Positions 9,017-18,840 of a stretch of 40,134 nucleotides of DNA are shown here, in pieces. Under the pieces are notes generated by a model that saw nothing but the letters and a program-made list of their open reading frames with translations, did no database searches and had not been told where the DNA came from. This DNA comes from Acidobacteria bacterium 13_1_20CM_2_55_15 (GTDB taxonomy: Bacteria > Acidobacteriota > Terriglobia > 20CM-2-55-15). The stretch is taken from assembly GCA_001920875.1 (NCBI GenBank), contig MNKP01000010.1, positions 1 through 40,134 of the forward strand, given 5' to 3'. A program made the translations under genes and the position numbers. The first letter of the stretch is position 1. Every line of letters begins with the position of its first letter.

Positions 9017-10030
9017 GTGAAAGTTCGATTAGAACGCCTTACGGACCGCCAATTGCTCGATCTCCGCTTATGCGACTTGCCCCTGCGAATTCGCGGCACG
9101 CATTTAGAGCTACGGCTCGAAAGGCTTTATCGCGAGCTCGCGGCCCAATCGCTCGACTTTCGCCCGCACGTGTGGCTTGCCGAGGAATGGTTCACGCCCG
9201 ATGGCGTCGCGGGTTTCGCGATTCCATTTTATCTGGCGCATCCCAGGCTGATGAAGCTGGAACGTGCGCAGATGCTTGAAGTCGAAGGCGCTAGGGAAAG
9301 CGAATGCATGCGTATTTTGCGGCATGAAGCGGGACACGCGATCGACAATGCCTTCCGGCTCCATGCGCGCGGGAGCTGGACGGACACGTTTGGTTCATAT
9401 CGAGTTCCATATCCCGAGTGGTATCAGCCTCAGCCCGGAAGCCGCGATTACGTTCTGAATCTGGACGCCTGGTATGCCCAGGCGCACCCCGCCGAGGATT
9501 TTGCCGAAACGTTCGCCGTCTGGCTCAGGCCCGGGACACAATGGAGGCGGCAATACGCAGGATGGGGCGCGGAGCGAAAGCTCGACTATGTCCAGCAGAT
9601 TATGAGGGATCTGGCGGGAAAATCTCCGAAGCGCCTGGCCCGGCGTGAGGTTGATCCTCTCGAAACTCTGAAAAAGACACTGAGAGAACATTACCGGCGG
9701 AAGCGGGCTTACTACACTATCCACTGGCCGGCATCCTACGAGCGAAATCTCTACCGGGTCTTTTCGGAGGAGCCGCGACACCGATCATACCCCAGCGCGG
9801 CTCAGTTTTTGCGGCGCATCCGAGGCGAGATCTGCGAGATCGTCGCTCGAGTGACCGGAGTGCACCACTACACGATCAACCATATTTTGAAACATATGAT
9901 CGTGCGCTGCCGCGCGCTGAATCTGAGGCTGACGATCCCTGAAGAGGCGGCTCGAGAGCTCAGTGTTGTCGCATTGACCATGCAGGTGATGCAGGTCTTG
10001 CGCACGGGCTACCACCGGATTCCGTTGTGA
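9017..10030 (+). CDS. Putative zinc-binding metallopeptidase
   Basis: 337 aa beginning at GTG 9017; no clear ribosome site is visible. The zincin motif HEAGH is at residues 103-107 within ILRHEAGHAID. A downstream acidic motif HPAEDFAETFAVWL (157-170) probably supplies the third zinc ligand. This pattern matches the family annotated as putative zinc-binding metallopeptidase (Peptidase_Mx-like). There is no signal peptide, so it is likely cytoplasmic. The C-terminal 100 residues are basic and helical, with no recognised domain. Its stop overlaps the GTG start of the ATP-grasp gene by 4 bp (GTGA), implying translational coupling. The pairing suggests that the ligase makes or extends a peptide-like product that the peptidase trims or reverses, but this is inference. 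Substrate unknown. Confidence 0.75.
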   Translation: MKVRLERLTDRQLLDLRLCDLPLRIRGTHLELRLERLYRELAAQSLDFRPHVWLAEEWFTPDGVAGFAIPFYLAHPRLMKLERAQMLEVEGARESECMRILRHEAGHAIDNAFRLHARGSWTDTFGSYRVPYPEWYQPQPGSRDYVLNLDAWYAQAHPAEDFAETFAVWLRPGTQWRRQYAGWGAERKLDYVQQIMRDLAGKSPKRLARREVDPLETLKKTLREHYRRKRAYYTIHWPASYERNLYRVFSEEPRHRSYPSAAQFLRRIRGEICEIVARVTGVHHYTINHILKHMIVRCRALNLRLTIPEEAARELSVVALTMQVMQVLRTGYHRIPL

Positions 10031-11070
10031 GCTTCAAGCCGAAGATCAAACTCCGAATCCTCGTCCTCCTGTCTCAGGAGCTGATGCCGCCGGACGTCAT
10101 TCCCGAAGGCATCGAAAAAGAAGAGCAGCCGTGGAGGACGGAATATGACGTCATCTCCACATTGAAGCAAATGGGTCACGACGTCGCGCCCGTTGGACTG
10201 CGCAGCGATCTGGAAGTCATTGCCAAAGCGCGGGAGGAGCACAAACCGCAGATCGCCTTCAACCTTCTGGAAGACTTCGAGGGGCGCGCGCTGTACGACC
10301 AGCACGTCGTCAGCTATCTCGAGCTGATCAAGCAGCCGTACACCGGCTGTAATCCGCGCGGATTGACGATCGCGCATGATAAGGCGCTGACCAAGAAAAT
10401 TCTCTCGTATCACCGGATATTGGTGCCCGGATTTGCCGTATTCCCTATCGGGCAAAAAGTAGTGAGGCCCCGCCGGTTGAAATTTCCGCTGCTCGTCAAA
10501 TCGGTCGTTGAAGAGGGTTCCGTGGGCATTTCGCAGGCATCGGTCGTCGCCGATGATCAGAAATTGGCAGAACGCGTGGAATTCATCCACCGGCAAACCA
10601 ACAGCCACGCGCTCGCGGAGCAATACATCGAAGGCCGCGAGATTTACATCGGCGTTATCGGCAATCGGAAACTGCAAACGTATACGCCATGGGAATTGAT
10701 GATCACCAACTTGCCTGAAGGCGCGTTGAACATCGCAACAGGCCGCCTCAAATGGAACACGGATTACCAGAAAAAAGTCGGCCTGGTTACAAAACCGGCC
10801 GATCTCCCATCCGAATTGCAGCGGAGTATCCTTTTATTGTCCAAACGCATCTATCGTCACTTGAGCCTTAGCGGTTATGCCAGGCTCGATTACCGGTTAA
10901 CGAGTGAAGGCAAGTGTTACCTGCTGGAGGCCAATCCCAACCCGCAGATTGCGAAAGACGAAGATTTTGCCGACTCTGCGGCGCACTGCGGCATCAGTTA
11001 CCCGCAACTGCTGCACAAGATCGTCACGCTGGGCCTGAGCTACAACACGGCAGAATACGTCATCATCTGA
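10027..11070 (+). CDS. ATP-grasp ligase, D-alanine-D-alanine ligase-like
   Basis: 347 aa, starting at a GTG that overlaps the peptidase stop. ATP-grasp features: FPLLVKSVVEEGSVGISQ at about 153-170 (nucleotide-binding Lys and Gly-rich loop), LAEQYIEGREIYIGVIG near 197-212, and metal-binding residues in SGYARLDYRL (282-291) and LLEANPNPQIA (299-309). The N-terminal region AFNLLEDFEGRALYDQHVV resembles the Ddl substrate lobe. It is not a standard Ddl: the N-terminus is different, and no mur or cell-wall gene is nearby. It probably forms an amide bond between a carboxylate and an amine using ATP. Paired with the metallopeptidase and converging, 5 bp apart, with the matrixin-like protease gene. 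Acceptor and donor unknown. Confidence 0.8.
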   Translation: MSFKPKIKLRILVLLSQELMPPDVIPEGIEKEEQPWRTEYDVISTLKQMGHDVAPVGLRSDLEVIAKAREEHKPQIAFNLLEDFEGRALYDQHVVSYLELIKQPYTGCNPRGLTIAHDKALTKKILSYHRILVPGFAVFPIGQKVVRPRRLKFPLLVKSVVEEGSVGISQASVVADDQKLAERVEFIHRQTNSHALAEQYIEGREIYIGVIGNRKLQTYTPWELMITNLPEGALNIATGRLKWNTDYQKKVGLVTKPADLPSELQRSILLLSKRIYRHLSLSGYARLDYRLTSEGKCYLLEANPNPQIAKDEDFADSAAHCGISYPQLLHKIVTLGLSYNTAEYVII

Positions 11071-11075
11071 GGGCG

Positions 11076-11702
11076 CTAATCGCGATACTTGTCGCGGAGA
11101 ACATCGACATCGCTCATCGAAAGGCCTGAGTGTCTGGCGATATCGCCACGCGACTGGAGCTTATTGCGGTAGCGCATGAAGTAGTCGAGAATGTCACCGC
11201 CGTATCCGAAGTAATACATGATGTCCTCGAACTTGCGTGTGTGCGAGAGACCAACGGCGTGGCCAAGCTCGTGAACGCATGTCAGGTAGACGATCGTGTC
11301 ACGGAGCAGGACGTCTTGAACGGCGCGGCTGGCCAATGGCTCGCCCTGGACGGAGACTTGCGGCATCACGTAAACAATCGCTCCCGGTTTTCCGTTCACC
11401 TCGACGCGCTGGGTTTCGCCGTAGAGTCCTTCGGTTGGTGAAATCCATCGCAGCCGAATAAGCGCTCGCTCGCGCTCTTTCGATTCGATGAACTTCAGTT
11501 TCCCGCCGCTCTCTCGCGACCATGCGGCGAATGCCATCATCGCTAAATCGCGGTCCGTCTCGCGATAACCCGGTACGCTTCTCCCCTCCTCGATAAAAAA
11601 CGAAATGGCCTCGCGGGCATCGAGCACTCCGAGATTCGAGCGCCCGAATTGCGGTCGAAACGCGAGTGCCACAAGAATCATCGTTGCGCCAAGCTTAAGC
11701 AT
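11076..11702 (-). CDS. Matrixin-like (metzincin) secreted metalloprotease
   Basis: 208 aa with a short hydrophobic N-terminus (MLKLGATMILVALAF) that looks like a signal peptide. The extended metzincin motif HELGHAVGLSH (HExxHxxGxxH) is at 144-154, and a Met-turn candidate follows in FEDIMYYFGYGG (Met162). A conserved-looking Cys (142) sits just before the zinc site. The size fits a single catalytic domain of the matrixin/M10-like type found in bacteria, without a hemopexin or long propeptide. The ATG lies 8 bp inside the 3' end of pyrE, so it is probably translated from the pyrE message. Location is likely periplasmic or extracellular; target unknown. Confidence 0.8.
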   Translation of the reverse strand: MLKLGATMILVALAFRPQFGRSNLGVLDAREAISFFIEEGRSVPGYRETDRDLAMMAFAAWSRESGGKLKFIESKERERALIRLRWISPTEGLYGETQRVEVNGKPGAIVYVMPQVSVQGEPLASRAVQDVLLRDTIVYLTCVHELGHAVGLSHTRKFEDIMYYFGYGGDILDYFMRYRNKLQSRGDIARHSGLSMSDVDVLRDKYRD

Positions 11703-12249
11703 CCTTCAGTAACTCCTTTGCCGTAAAGAGCGCGTAAAAAGGATAGCGCTTCGCGATAAGTTCCGCGCCCCCTTCTTCGCGATCGACCACACAAAATGCT
11801 GCCACCACTTCGTAACCGGTTTCTTCGGCTCGATCGGCGGCCTTGAGGATCGAATCGCCGGTTGTGCAGACGTCATCGACAACGATCACTCGCGAGCCGG
11901 GCTTACCGTCATAGCCTTCGATCAATCTTTGTGTGCCGTGGCCTTTCGTTTCTTTGCGAACAATAAAGGCCGGAAGCGGCTGTCCTTCAAGAGCGCTGAC
12001 CACAGCGACGGCCGTTGCGATGGGATCTGCGCCTATCGTCAAACCGCCGATGGCATCCGCCTGAATATTACGTTTGCGGATGCAGTCCAACATCAGGCGG
12101 CCGATGAGGAGGGCACCTGTCGGATCAAGCGTTGTCATTCTGCAGTCAAGGTAGTAGGAACTTCTTTTTCCGGACGACAGCGTGAACTCGCCAATGCGCA
12201 GTGATTTTTGCCGAATGATGGCGCGGAGCTGCCGAAGTGCGTCATCCAT
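11695..12249 (-). CDS. pyrE: Orotate phosphoribosyltransferase
   Basis: 184 aa. Makes orotidine 5'-phosphate from orotate and PRPP in de novo pyrimidine synthesis, in the cytoplasm. The PRPP-binding signature is VIVVDDVCTTGDSI near 121-134. The N-terminal orotate-binding segment is GEFTLSSGKRSSYYLDCRMT, and FIVRKETKGHGTQRLIEG provides the catalytic flexible loop. The length is normal for the short bacterial form. The ATG at 12249 follows a 138-bp divergent intergenic region. It stands apart from other pyr genes and overlaps the downstream protease gene by 8 bp; that partnership makes no obvious metabolic sense. Confidence 0.95.
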   Translation of the reverse strand: MDDALRQLRAIIRQKSLRIGEFTLSSGKRSSYYLDCRMTTLDPTGALLIGRLMLDCIRKRNIQADAIGGLTIGADPIATAVAVVSALEGQPLPAFIVRKETKGHGTQRLIEGYDGKPGSRVIVVDDVCTTGDSILKAADRAEETGYEVVAAFCVVDREEGGAELIAKRYPFYALFTAKELLKDA

Positions 12250-12387
12250 GGGACAGTATTATATTTAACTGCCAGCGCATACAATCGGGCTCCGTTCTAA
12301 ACTCGGACGACATATTTCGATCATCTGACAAATCTATAACACTTCTGGTCTATTGAGCCGTGCGGATGAAGGAATCAAAATCGGTGA

Positions 12388-13821
12388 ATGACACTCAGGA
12401 CGCGGTTCATAGCGTTCACACTGATTTTTTGCTTTTCCTGCGGCGGTGGTTATGCCGACGTGATTTACCTCACAGACGGCAGCGTCCTATTGGTCAAGAA
12501 AGCCTGGGAAGAGGCAGAAGAAGTCAAGTACACAAATAATGAACAAATTGGCACTTTGCCAAAATCCCGCGTCCTGAGGATCCAGCAGGAGAAGGAAACT
12601 CCGGCGCCGCCGCCGGCCCAGCGATGGGGCATCGGGGTCGCGCAGGGCGGTCCCGCGGGACAGAGTTTCAGCCCATCAGCGCCGAACGCCATGGCTGGCG
12701 GCAGCACTGTTTCCAAAGAGGCGCTGGCGCGCTTGAGGGAGAATCTGAACGCCGATCCGTCGGACACGCGAGCCAAGGGCGAGTTGGTTTATGCGCTAAA
12801 TTCAGTGGCCGCTTTGGAGATGGCGCAAGGCGATCTGAAATCCGCTCAACGGGATCTTGAAGAAGCCCTCCGTCTCGACAGGAGCAACCCGATGATCTCG
12901 TCGAATCTTGCCGTCATCCTCCTTCGCCTGGGCAACTACCGCGCGGCTGAAGAGCTGTTGCTGACCTCTCTGGAATCGGACAAGAAGAATCAATGGACTT
13001 ACTACCTGCTGGGCGAAGCGTATTACCAGCAGGAAAAACTTTCGCAGGCCATCAATCAGTGGATGGCCGGATTAGAGTTGGGCCCCAGCCGGCAAATCTC
13101 AGACCGGCTCGAAAAAGCCCGGCGCGAAGCAGGCACACACAACGAACTCGCTGTCCTTCAAAGCCCGCACTTCATTCTGCGATACAACGACAAAGCATCG
13201 GATCGTCGGCTGGGGCAAGAGATCCTGGACACGCTGGAAGACTTGTACAACCATCTCAGCCGCGATCTGACGTCGCTGGCACCTGCTACAGTGGCGGTGA
13301 TTCTTTATCCGGATCAAATTTACTTCGACATTACGCAGGCGCCCAGTTGGACAGGCGCGGTATTCGACGGCAAAATTCGCGTTCCAACCAGAGGACTGAC
13401 CGGCGTCACGGACCGGCTTCGCGCGATTCTCGCCCATGAGCTGGCGCACTCCTTCATCGCTTCCCTGCCTGGCCGGGGGAGCCCAATCTGGTTTCAGGAA
13501 GGAGTGGCGCAACTTCAGGAAGGAAAGTCTGCTGCAAACGCTCGAAAGCTGCTCGCCCAGCTTCAACGCGAAAATCACCTGACGCCGCTCAAGAACTTGA
13601 GAGACTCTTTCATGGGACTGTCCCCGGACCTGGCCGGCATCGCCTACGCCGAAAGCTTGTCTGCCGTTGAATATTTGGCTTCACAATTCGGCAGGCCCGC
13701 AATTCGTAACCTGCTCGACCTGATGGGCCAAAATTACAATTTTGAAAACGCCTTCAGGACCGCATTGCAGCGCAGCGTTTCCGAGTTCGAAAGTGCCTGG
13801 CAGCAAGACTTGACGCAGTAA
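12388..13821 (+). CDS. Secreted TPR / peptidase MA-like (gluzincin) protein
   Basis: 477 aa. The signal peptide is at 1-23 (FIAFTLIFCFS, then GYADV). A short beta domain follows (VIYLTDGSVLLVKKAWEE, about 25-70), then a Pro/Gly/Ser-rich linker (71-108). TPR-like helices span 110-250, including LKSAQRDLEEALRLDRSNP and YYLLGEAYYQQEKLSQAIN. The catalytic part is a gluzincin domain: AILAHELAHSF with His350, Glu351 and His354, and WFQEGVAQLQEG with Glu371 as probable third zinc ligand. This arrangement matches peptidase MA-like secreted proteins common in Acidobacteriota. Probably periplasmic. Monocistronic, divergent from pyrE. Whether it is an active protease is not known. Confidence 0.8.
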   Translation: MTLRTRFIAFTLIFCFSCGGGYADVIYLTDGSVLLVKKAWEEAEEVKYTNNEQIGTLPKSRVLRIQQEKETPAPPPAQRWGIGVAQGGPAGQSFSPSAPNAMAGGSTVSKEALARLRENLNADPSDTRAKGELVYALNSVAALEMAQGDLKSAQRDLEEALRLDRSNPMISSNLAVILLRLGNYRAAEELLLTSLESDKKNQWTYYLLGEAYYQQEKLSQAINQWMAGLELGPSRQISDRLEKARREAGTHNELAVLQSPHFILRYNDKASDRRLGQEILDTLEDLYNHLSRDLTSLAPATVAVILYPDQIYFDITQAPSWTGAVFDGKIRVPTRGLTGVTDRLRAILAHELAHSFIASLPGRGSPIWFQEGVAQLQEGKSAANARKLLAQLQRENHLTPLKNLRDSFMGLSPDLAGIAYAESLSAVEYLASQFGRPAIRNLLDLMGQNYNFENAFRTALQRSVSEFESAWQQDLTQ

Positions 13822-14120
13822 GCGGCTGACGCTGCCTCAGTGAAGTGATTTCGCGCGCTTCATCTCACCATCGTGACTCATTTCAGAAATTCAAGTGCTC
13901 CAATGTCATGGCGAGGTCCTTTCCGGTGCCGATATCGAGATAATCGTTCCCGACGGCTTCCATGGAAAATCCGACTAAACGGCGACTATGCCGCCGCGCG
14001 CGTCTTACTGTGCCAGACGCAGTCTGGAAAATGAAATTATCAAAATAAATGCTATGTTGCGAAATAACTCGGCTTGTATGATAAATCTGGTCCTTATCCA
14101 CTGTATTGGAGAGGCATTAC
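13822..14120. other. Intergenic region before pckG
   Basis: 299 bp without a convincing gene. The pckG ribosome site GGAGAGG (14108-14114) is at its right end. An AT-rich stretch from about 14028 to 14085 contains a possible -10 TATGAT (14077-14082) with only a weak -35 candidate 17 bp upstream (ATGTTG), so a promoter here is likely but not well resolved. A minus-strand reading at 13883-14000 ends in YLDIGTGKDLAM..., loosely like the tail of a nucleotidyltransferase-type protein. This could be a decayed remnant but is too short to call. Confidence 0.4.
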
Positions 14121-15950
14121 ATGGCAAACGCGCCAGTCGATTCGCCGGTATCCGCGGCTGCCGGCAAAATCAAAAACAAAAAACTTCTGGATTGGGTCGA
14201 AGAAGTAGCTGCAATGTGCAGGCCGGATCGCGTTCACCTTTGCGACGGTTCCGATCAGGAATACCAGCTCATGATTCGCATCATGCTTCAGAGCGGCTCG
14301 GCCATATCACTCAATCCGGAAAGGCGTCCTAATAGTATTTACGTCCGTTCCACGACCGTTGACGTTGCACGTGTCGAAGATCGTACTTTTATCTGTTCCA
14401 AAACCCAAGACGAAGCCGGCCCCAACAACAACTGGGAAGAACCGACGCGAATGAGGCGCCGGCTCACAGAACTTTTCACCGGTTCCATGAGAGGCCGTAC
14501 GATGTACGTCATTCCGTACTGTATGGGTCCCCTCGGTTCTCCCATCGCCAAGGTGGGTGTTGAAATAAGCGATTCGCCTTATGTCGTCGCAAACATGCAC
14601 ATCATGGCTCGCGTCGGAACGAAAGTTCTCGAGCAGCTCGGTGCCGACGGCGATTTTGTAAAGGGATGGCATTCGGTCGGTGCTCCCATCGGTCCCAACG
14701 AGCAGGACTCGGCCTGGCCGTGCAACTCCGAACATAAGTACATCTGCCATTTTCCAGAAACGCGGGAGATTCTGTCATTCGGCTCCGGTTACGGCGGCAA
14801 CGCGCTACTCGGGAAAAAGTGCCACGCGCTACGGATCGCATCGGTGCAGGCCCGCGATGAGAGTTGGCTCGCTGAGCACATGCTCATTCTGAAGTTGACA
14901 AGCCCGAAAGGCGAAGTGAAGTACGTGACGGGCGCCTTCCCGTCTGCATGCGGAAAAACCAATTTGGCGATGTTGATTTCAACCGTGCCAGGCTGGAAGG
15001 TCGAAACCATTGGCGATGACATCGCGTGGATGAAGTTCGGAGACGACGGGCGGCTTTATGCCATCAATCCCGAAGCCGGGTTCTTTGGAGTTGCACCGGG
15101 AACAAGCATGAAGTCGAATCCCAACGCGATGCTCACGATCACGAAGAATTCCATCTTCACCAATTGCGCGCTCACGCCGGACGGAGATGTCTGGTGGGAA
15201 GGAATGACCGACGAAAAACCAGCGGAATTGATGGATTGGTTGCGCCGGCAATGGACACCGGATTCAGCGCGGCTCGCATCTCACGCCAACGCCCGCTTCA
15301 CTACTCCCGCCAAGCAGTGCCCCGTCATCGCAAAAGAGTGGGAAGATCCGAAAGGTGTTCCGATCGATGCCATATTGTTCGGTGGACGACGCGCCACGGT
15401 TATACCGCTGGTGATCGAATCTTTCGATTGGCAGCACGGGACGTTTCTGGGCGCGACCGCCAGCAGCGAGACGACGGCTGCAGCAGCTGGAAAAGTGGGA
15501 CAACTGCGCCGCGATCCCATGGCCATGCTGCCATTCTGCGGCTATGACATGGGAAGTTACTTTGCGCACTGGCTCAAAATCGGTGCGACTCCAGGCGCAA
15601 AGATGCCGAAGATTTTCGTCGTGAACTGGTTTCGCAAAGACGAGAAAGGTAAGTTCTTGTGGCCGGGTTACGGGGAAAACAGCCGCGTACTGAAATGGAT
15701 CTTTGAACGATGCAACGGGACGGCGAATGCGGTCGATACTCCGATCGGGCGACTGCCGCGTCCTGAGGATCTCGATGTGGGCGGTTTGGACATTCCCGCG
15801 GCCAATTTGTCGAAGCTCCTCAACGTGGATGTCGAAGGCTGGCTCGGTGAGATTCCGCTCATCCATCAGTTCTTCGACCAGTTTGGTGAACGCCTGCCAA
15901 AAGCACTTCGCGACGAAGTCAATCGGTTAGAACAGCGACTAAAGAAATAG
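14121..15950 (+). CDS. pckG: Phosphoenolpyruvate carboxykinase (GTP)
   Basis: 609 aa from ATG 14121, chosen because GGAGAGG lies 6 bp upstream; the longer TTG-initiated frame from 14106 would run through that site. Converts oxaloacetate and GTP to PEP, CO2 and GDP (gluconeogenesis; reversible anaplerosis) in the cytoplasm. Signatures of the GTP class: [10 protein letters not shown]-loop (about 273-281, with the hyper-reactive Cys and the Lys), [11 protein letters not shown] metal-binding segment, the substrate-binding [12 protein letters not shown] region near 122-133, and [14 protein letters not shown]. The length is normal. The last 85 bp overlap, tail to tail, the 3' end of ilvB on the other strand. 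Confidence 0.97.
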   Translation: MANAPVDSPVSAAAGKIKNKKLLDWVEEVAAMCRPDRVHLCDGSDQEYQLMIRIMLQSGSAISLNPERRPNSIYVRSTTVDVARVEDRTFICSKTQDEAGPNNNWEEPTRMRRRLTELFTGSMRGRTMYVIPYCMGPLGSPIAKVGVEISDSPYVVANMHIMARVGTKVLEQLGADGDFVKGWHSVGAPIGPNEQDSAWPCNSEHKYICHFPETREILSFGSGYGGNALLGKKCHALRIASVQARDESWLAEHMLILKLTSPKGEVKYVTGAFPSACGKTNLAMLISTVPGWKVETIGDDIAWMKFGDDGRLYAINPEAGFFGVAPGTSMKSNPNAMLTITKNSIFTNCALTPDGDVWWEGMTDEKPAELMDWLRRQWTPDSARLASHANARFTTPAKQCPVIAKEWEDPKGVPIDAILFGGRRATVIPLVIESFDWQHGTFLGATASSETTAAAAGKVGQLRRDPMAMLPFCGYDMGSYFAHWLKIGATPGAKMPKIFVVNWFRKDEKGKFLWPGYGENSRVLKWIFERCNGTANAVDTPIGRLPRPEDLDVGGLDIPAANLSKLLNVDVEGWLGEIPLIHQFFDQFGERLPKALRDEVNRLEQRLKK

Positions 15951-17797
15951 CGGGGAAAATTCGGGGCTGTGGGTTTGGCCGGCTTGGTTGTTTCCTGGGC
16001 CCGAGGGGTAATGTGCGGGCCCGTGACCATTTCTTTGTAGCTCAGGCCGGGCGCGACCATCGGGAAGACGCAAGCATCCGGGTCGATCATAATTTCGAGG
16101 AACGCCGGCCCATTATGATGCACAAACTCCTGTAAGACCCGTTCGACCCGATTCTTCTCACTCACCCGGACGGCAAATTCGAAACCGTCTGCCCTTGCGG
16201 CGTTCACGAAGTCCTTCCGGTGAAGGAATTTTTCCGTGCCGCAGAACCGTTCGGCAAAGAACATCTTTTGCCACTGGCGAACCATGCCATCGCCTTGGTT
16301 ATTGAAGAGAATCGTTTTTAGCGGCAAATTATAGTTCGTCACCGTTTCCATCTCGCCGATGTTCATCCGCAGACTGCCATCGCCGTCGATGTTAATGACG
16401 AGACGATCGGGACACGCGAATTGCGCGCCAATGGCGGCCGGCAACCCGAACCCCATGGTGCCCATGGAGCCTGAGGTCAGGAATGAACGGGGATGCTTGT
16501 AGTCGAGATATTGTGCTGCCCACATCTGGTGCTGGCCGACGCCGGTGCAAATAATCGCCTCACCCTGCGTAATCTTATTCAGACATTCCATGACGTAGTG
16601 CGGCTGAATGAAGTCACAACTCCGGTCGTAATCCAAGGGATGATTCTTTTTCAATGCGGCCACGTGGTTCAGCCATGGTGAGAAATCCTTATGGAAACCC
16701 CGCGCGAAATTCAACAGATCCTGCAAGCCGTTTCTTGCATCGGCGACGTGAGACCACGTGACCAGCTTTACTTTTCCGATCTCGCAGGCATCAATATCGA
16801 TATGAGCGATGTTGTTTGTATTGGGTGCGAACTTGGCAGCATTACCCGCGACCCGGTCGTCGAATCGCGCGCCGATCGCAATTAGAAAATCGCAGTCTTC
16901 GACGGCATAATTCGCGTACGCTGTGCCGTGCATGCCAAGCATGTGCAGCGATAGCGGATGCGTGGTATCGAATGACCCTATTGCCTGCAAGGTCGTCACC
17001 ACGGGAATCTTGAGCGTCGTTGCGAAGCGCCGCAAGTCGCGCGCCGCGTCGCTTTTGATGACACCCCCTCCGGCATAAATCAATGGCCGCTCGCTCTTGC
17101 GGAGAATGTCGAAAAACGCAGTTCCCTTGGACTCCGGCATGCGCGCGCCGTACAGATCCTGCATCCGCTCTCGATAACCTCGAAGGTCCAGCACGCCTTC
17201 ACCCCGGAAGGTGCCTTTCCAGTTCTGCACGTCTTTAGGAATATCCAAAACAACGGGTCCGGGACGATCGCTGCGGGCAATTTCGAATGCGGTTCGAACG
17301 GTCGCTTCGAGCTCTTCCGGATCGAGCACCAGAAACGCGCGTTTCGCGCACGCGCTCATGATGTTAAAGACCGGCGCTTCTTGAAACGCATCGGTGCCGA
17401 TGGCGGCGCGCGGAACTTGCCCGCAGATGAGAACGATGGGAATGGAGTCCGCCATACAATCGCGCACGGGCGTAACGCTGTTCGTGGCCCCTGGACCTGA
17501 AGTCACGATCGAAACGCCGACTTTACCGCTGGCCCGCGCGTAGCCGGCCGCCATGAAACCGGCACCTTGCTCATTGGCAGGAACGACCAGTTCGATGGGT
17601 TTGCGCCGCTTCGATTCCTGTTCAATGGTGTAACGTCCAAGTGCGTCCCATGTGGGCAGAATCGCACCGCCGCTGTAGCCAAACACGATCTCTACGCCTT
17701 CGTCGGCGAGCACCTGGATAACCATGTCCGCCCCGGTCATTGTTTGGCCTGCCAGCGGATGACGCGACGGCGAAGTCAACTCGGCTCGAACGGTCAT
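15866..17797 (-). CDS. ilvB: Acetolactate synthase, large (catalytic) subunit
   Basis: 643 aa. ThDP/FAD enzyme that joins two pyruvates, or pyruvate and 2-oxobutyrate, in the first common step of branched-chain amino acid synthesis. Visible: [16 protein letters not shown] (38-53; usually GYPGGA), the catalytic Glu in [16 protein letters not shown] (Glu76), the FAD-domain region around 190-370, and the ThDP motif [15 protein letters not shown]...NN. The normal family C-terminus ([14 protein letters not shown]) is reached near residue 590. A further ~45 residues rich in Pro, Ser and Arg follow, and the last 27 codons are antisense to pckG. This tail looks like read-on after loss of the original stop. 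The ATG overlaps the ilvC stop by 1 bp (TAATG), so the two are coupled. Confidence 0.95.
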   Translation of the reverse strand: MTVRAELTSPSRHPLAGQTMTGADMVIQVLADEGVEIVFGYSGGAILPTWDALGRYTIEQESKRRKPIELVVPANEQGAGFMAAGYARASGKVGVSIVTSGPGATNSVTPVRDCMADSIPIVLICGQVPRAAIGTDAFQEAPVFNIMSACAKRAFLVLDPEELEATVRTAFEIARSDRPGPVVLDIPKDVQNWKGTFRGEGVLDLRGYRERMQDLYGARMPESKGTAFFDILRKSERPLIYAGGGVIKSDAARDLRRFATTLKIPVVTTLQAIGSFDTTHPLSLHMLGMHGTAYANYAVEDCDFLIAIGARFDDRVAGNAAKFAPNTNNIAHIDIDACEIGKVKLVTWSHVADARNGLQDLLNFARGFHKDFSPWLNHVAALKKNHPLDYDRSCDFIQPHYVMECLNKITQGEAIICTGVGQHQMWAAQYLDYKHPRSFLTSGSMGTMGFGLPAAIGAQFACPDRLVINIDGDGSLRMNIGEMETVTNYNLPLKTILFNNQGDGMVRQWQKMFFAERFCGTEKFLHRKDFVNAARADGFEFAVRVSEKNRVERVLQEFVHHNGPAFLEIMIDPDACVFPMVAPGLSYKEMVTGPHITPRAQETTKPAKPTAPNFPRYFFSRCSNRLTSSRSAFGRRSPNWSKN

Positions 17798-18840
17798 TAC
17801 CTCTCCCGAGCGCCGGCGGCAGCTCCAACCGGCGCCGATTTTTGTTTAGGTTTCTGGAGGAAGGACATCATCTCGCGGAGCGATTTGCCGACTGCTTCAA
17901 TCGGGTGCTTCGCTTCGTCTTCACGCATCTTCTTGAAATTCGGCCGCCCGGCTTCGTTTTCCGCGATCCATTGTTTCGCGAATGTTCCGTTCTGGACCTC
18001 GTTCAAGATCTGCTTCATCGTCTCGCGAACATGGGAATCGATCACTCTCGGGCCGCGAGTGTAGTCGCCGTATTCGGCCGTGTCGCTTACCGAATACCGC
18101 ATGTAGCTCAAGCCGCCCTGATAAAAAAGATCGACAATCAACTTCAGCTCGTGCAGGCACTCGAAATAGGCGATTTCGGGCTGATATCCGGCTTCAACCA
18201 GAGTTTCGAAAGACGCCTTCACCAAAGCGCTGACGCCGCCGCACAGCACGGACTGTTCGCCAAAGAGATCACTTTCGGTTTCTTCTTTGAAGGTGGTTTC
18301 GATCACACCCGCTTTGAGATTGCCGGTCGCCCAGGCATACGCCAACGCGTTTTGCTTTGCCTGGCCCGATGCGTCCTGGTGGATGGCCAGCAACGCCGGT
18401 ACGCCGACACCCTCTACGAAGAGCTCACGCATGCGGTGGCCGGGACTCTTCGGCGCAATCATCGAGACATCGATGAAAGGCGGCGGTACGACCTGGCCAA
18501 AATGAATATTGAAACCATGAGCAAACATCAATGTCTGTCCCGCACGCAGGTGCGGCTCAATGGAGGCCTTGTAGACTCGCTTTTGAGTCTCGTCCGGAAT
18601 GAGAATCATGATCACGTCGGAGGTCTGGGTTGCCTGCTCGATTGTGGTTACAGCAAGTCCGTCTTCCTTTGCCCGGGCCCCCGACGGACTGCCGGCATAT
18701 GTCGCCACGCAGACATTGACGCCGCTGTCCCGCATATTCAGCGCGTGGGCATGTCCCTGGCTGCCGTAGCCGATGATCGCGACTTTCTTCGATTGGATCA
18801 GGCTCGGATTTCCGTGTTTTTCATAATAGACGTTGGCCAT
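17797..18840 (-). CDS. ilvC: Ketol-acid reductoisomerase (NADP+), class I
   Basis: 347 aa, the class I length. Second step of valine/isoleucine synthesis: rearrangement and NADPH reduction of 2-acetolactate or 2-aceto-2-hydroxybutyrate. The Rossmann signature is [21 protein letters not shown] at about 20-40 (given as [10 protein letters not shown] core). Other family motifs are [14 protein letters not shown], the metal-binding [17 protein letters not shown] (first Asp/Glu pair), and [18 protein letters not shown]. The N-terminus [16 protein letters not shown] aligns with the usual family start, so the ATG at 18840 is kept even though it lies 43 bp inside ilvN. The C-terminus has ~20 extra low-complexity residues. 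Confidence 0.96.
   Translation of the reverse strand: MANVYYEKHGNPSLIQSKKVAIIGYGSQGHAHALNMRDSGVNVCVATYAGSPSGARAKEDGLAVTTIEQATQTSDVIMILIPDETQKRVYKASIEPHLRAGQTLMFAHGFNIHFGQVVPPPFIDVSMIAPKSPGHRMRELFVEGVGVPALLAIHQDASGQAKQNALAYAWATGNLKAGVIETTFKEETESDLFGEQSVLCGGVSALVKASFETLVEAGYQPEIAYFECLHELKLIVDLFYQGGLSYMRYSVSDTAEYGDYTRGPRVIDSHVRETMKQILNEVQNGTFAKQWIAENEAGRPNFKKMREDEAKHPIEAVGKSLREMMSFLQKPKQKSAPVGAAAGARER

Noticed and set aside
10027-11070. Housekeeping D-alanine-D-alanine ligase (ddl)
   Set aside because: The N-terminal region and context differ from ddl, no mur genes are adjacent, and it is coupled to a peptidase. Named only as Ddl-like ATP-grasp.
13883-14101. Minus-strand 72-codon frame with YLDIGTGKDLAM near its end
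   Set aside because: It faintly resembles the end of a nucleotidyltransferase-type protein but is short, overlaps the pckG promoter region and has no start context. A decayed remnant is possible but unsupported.
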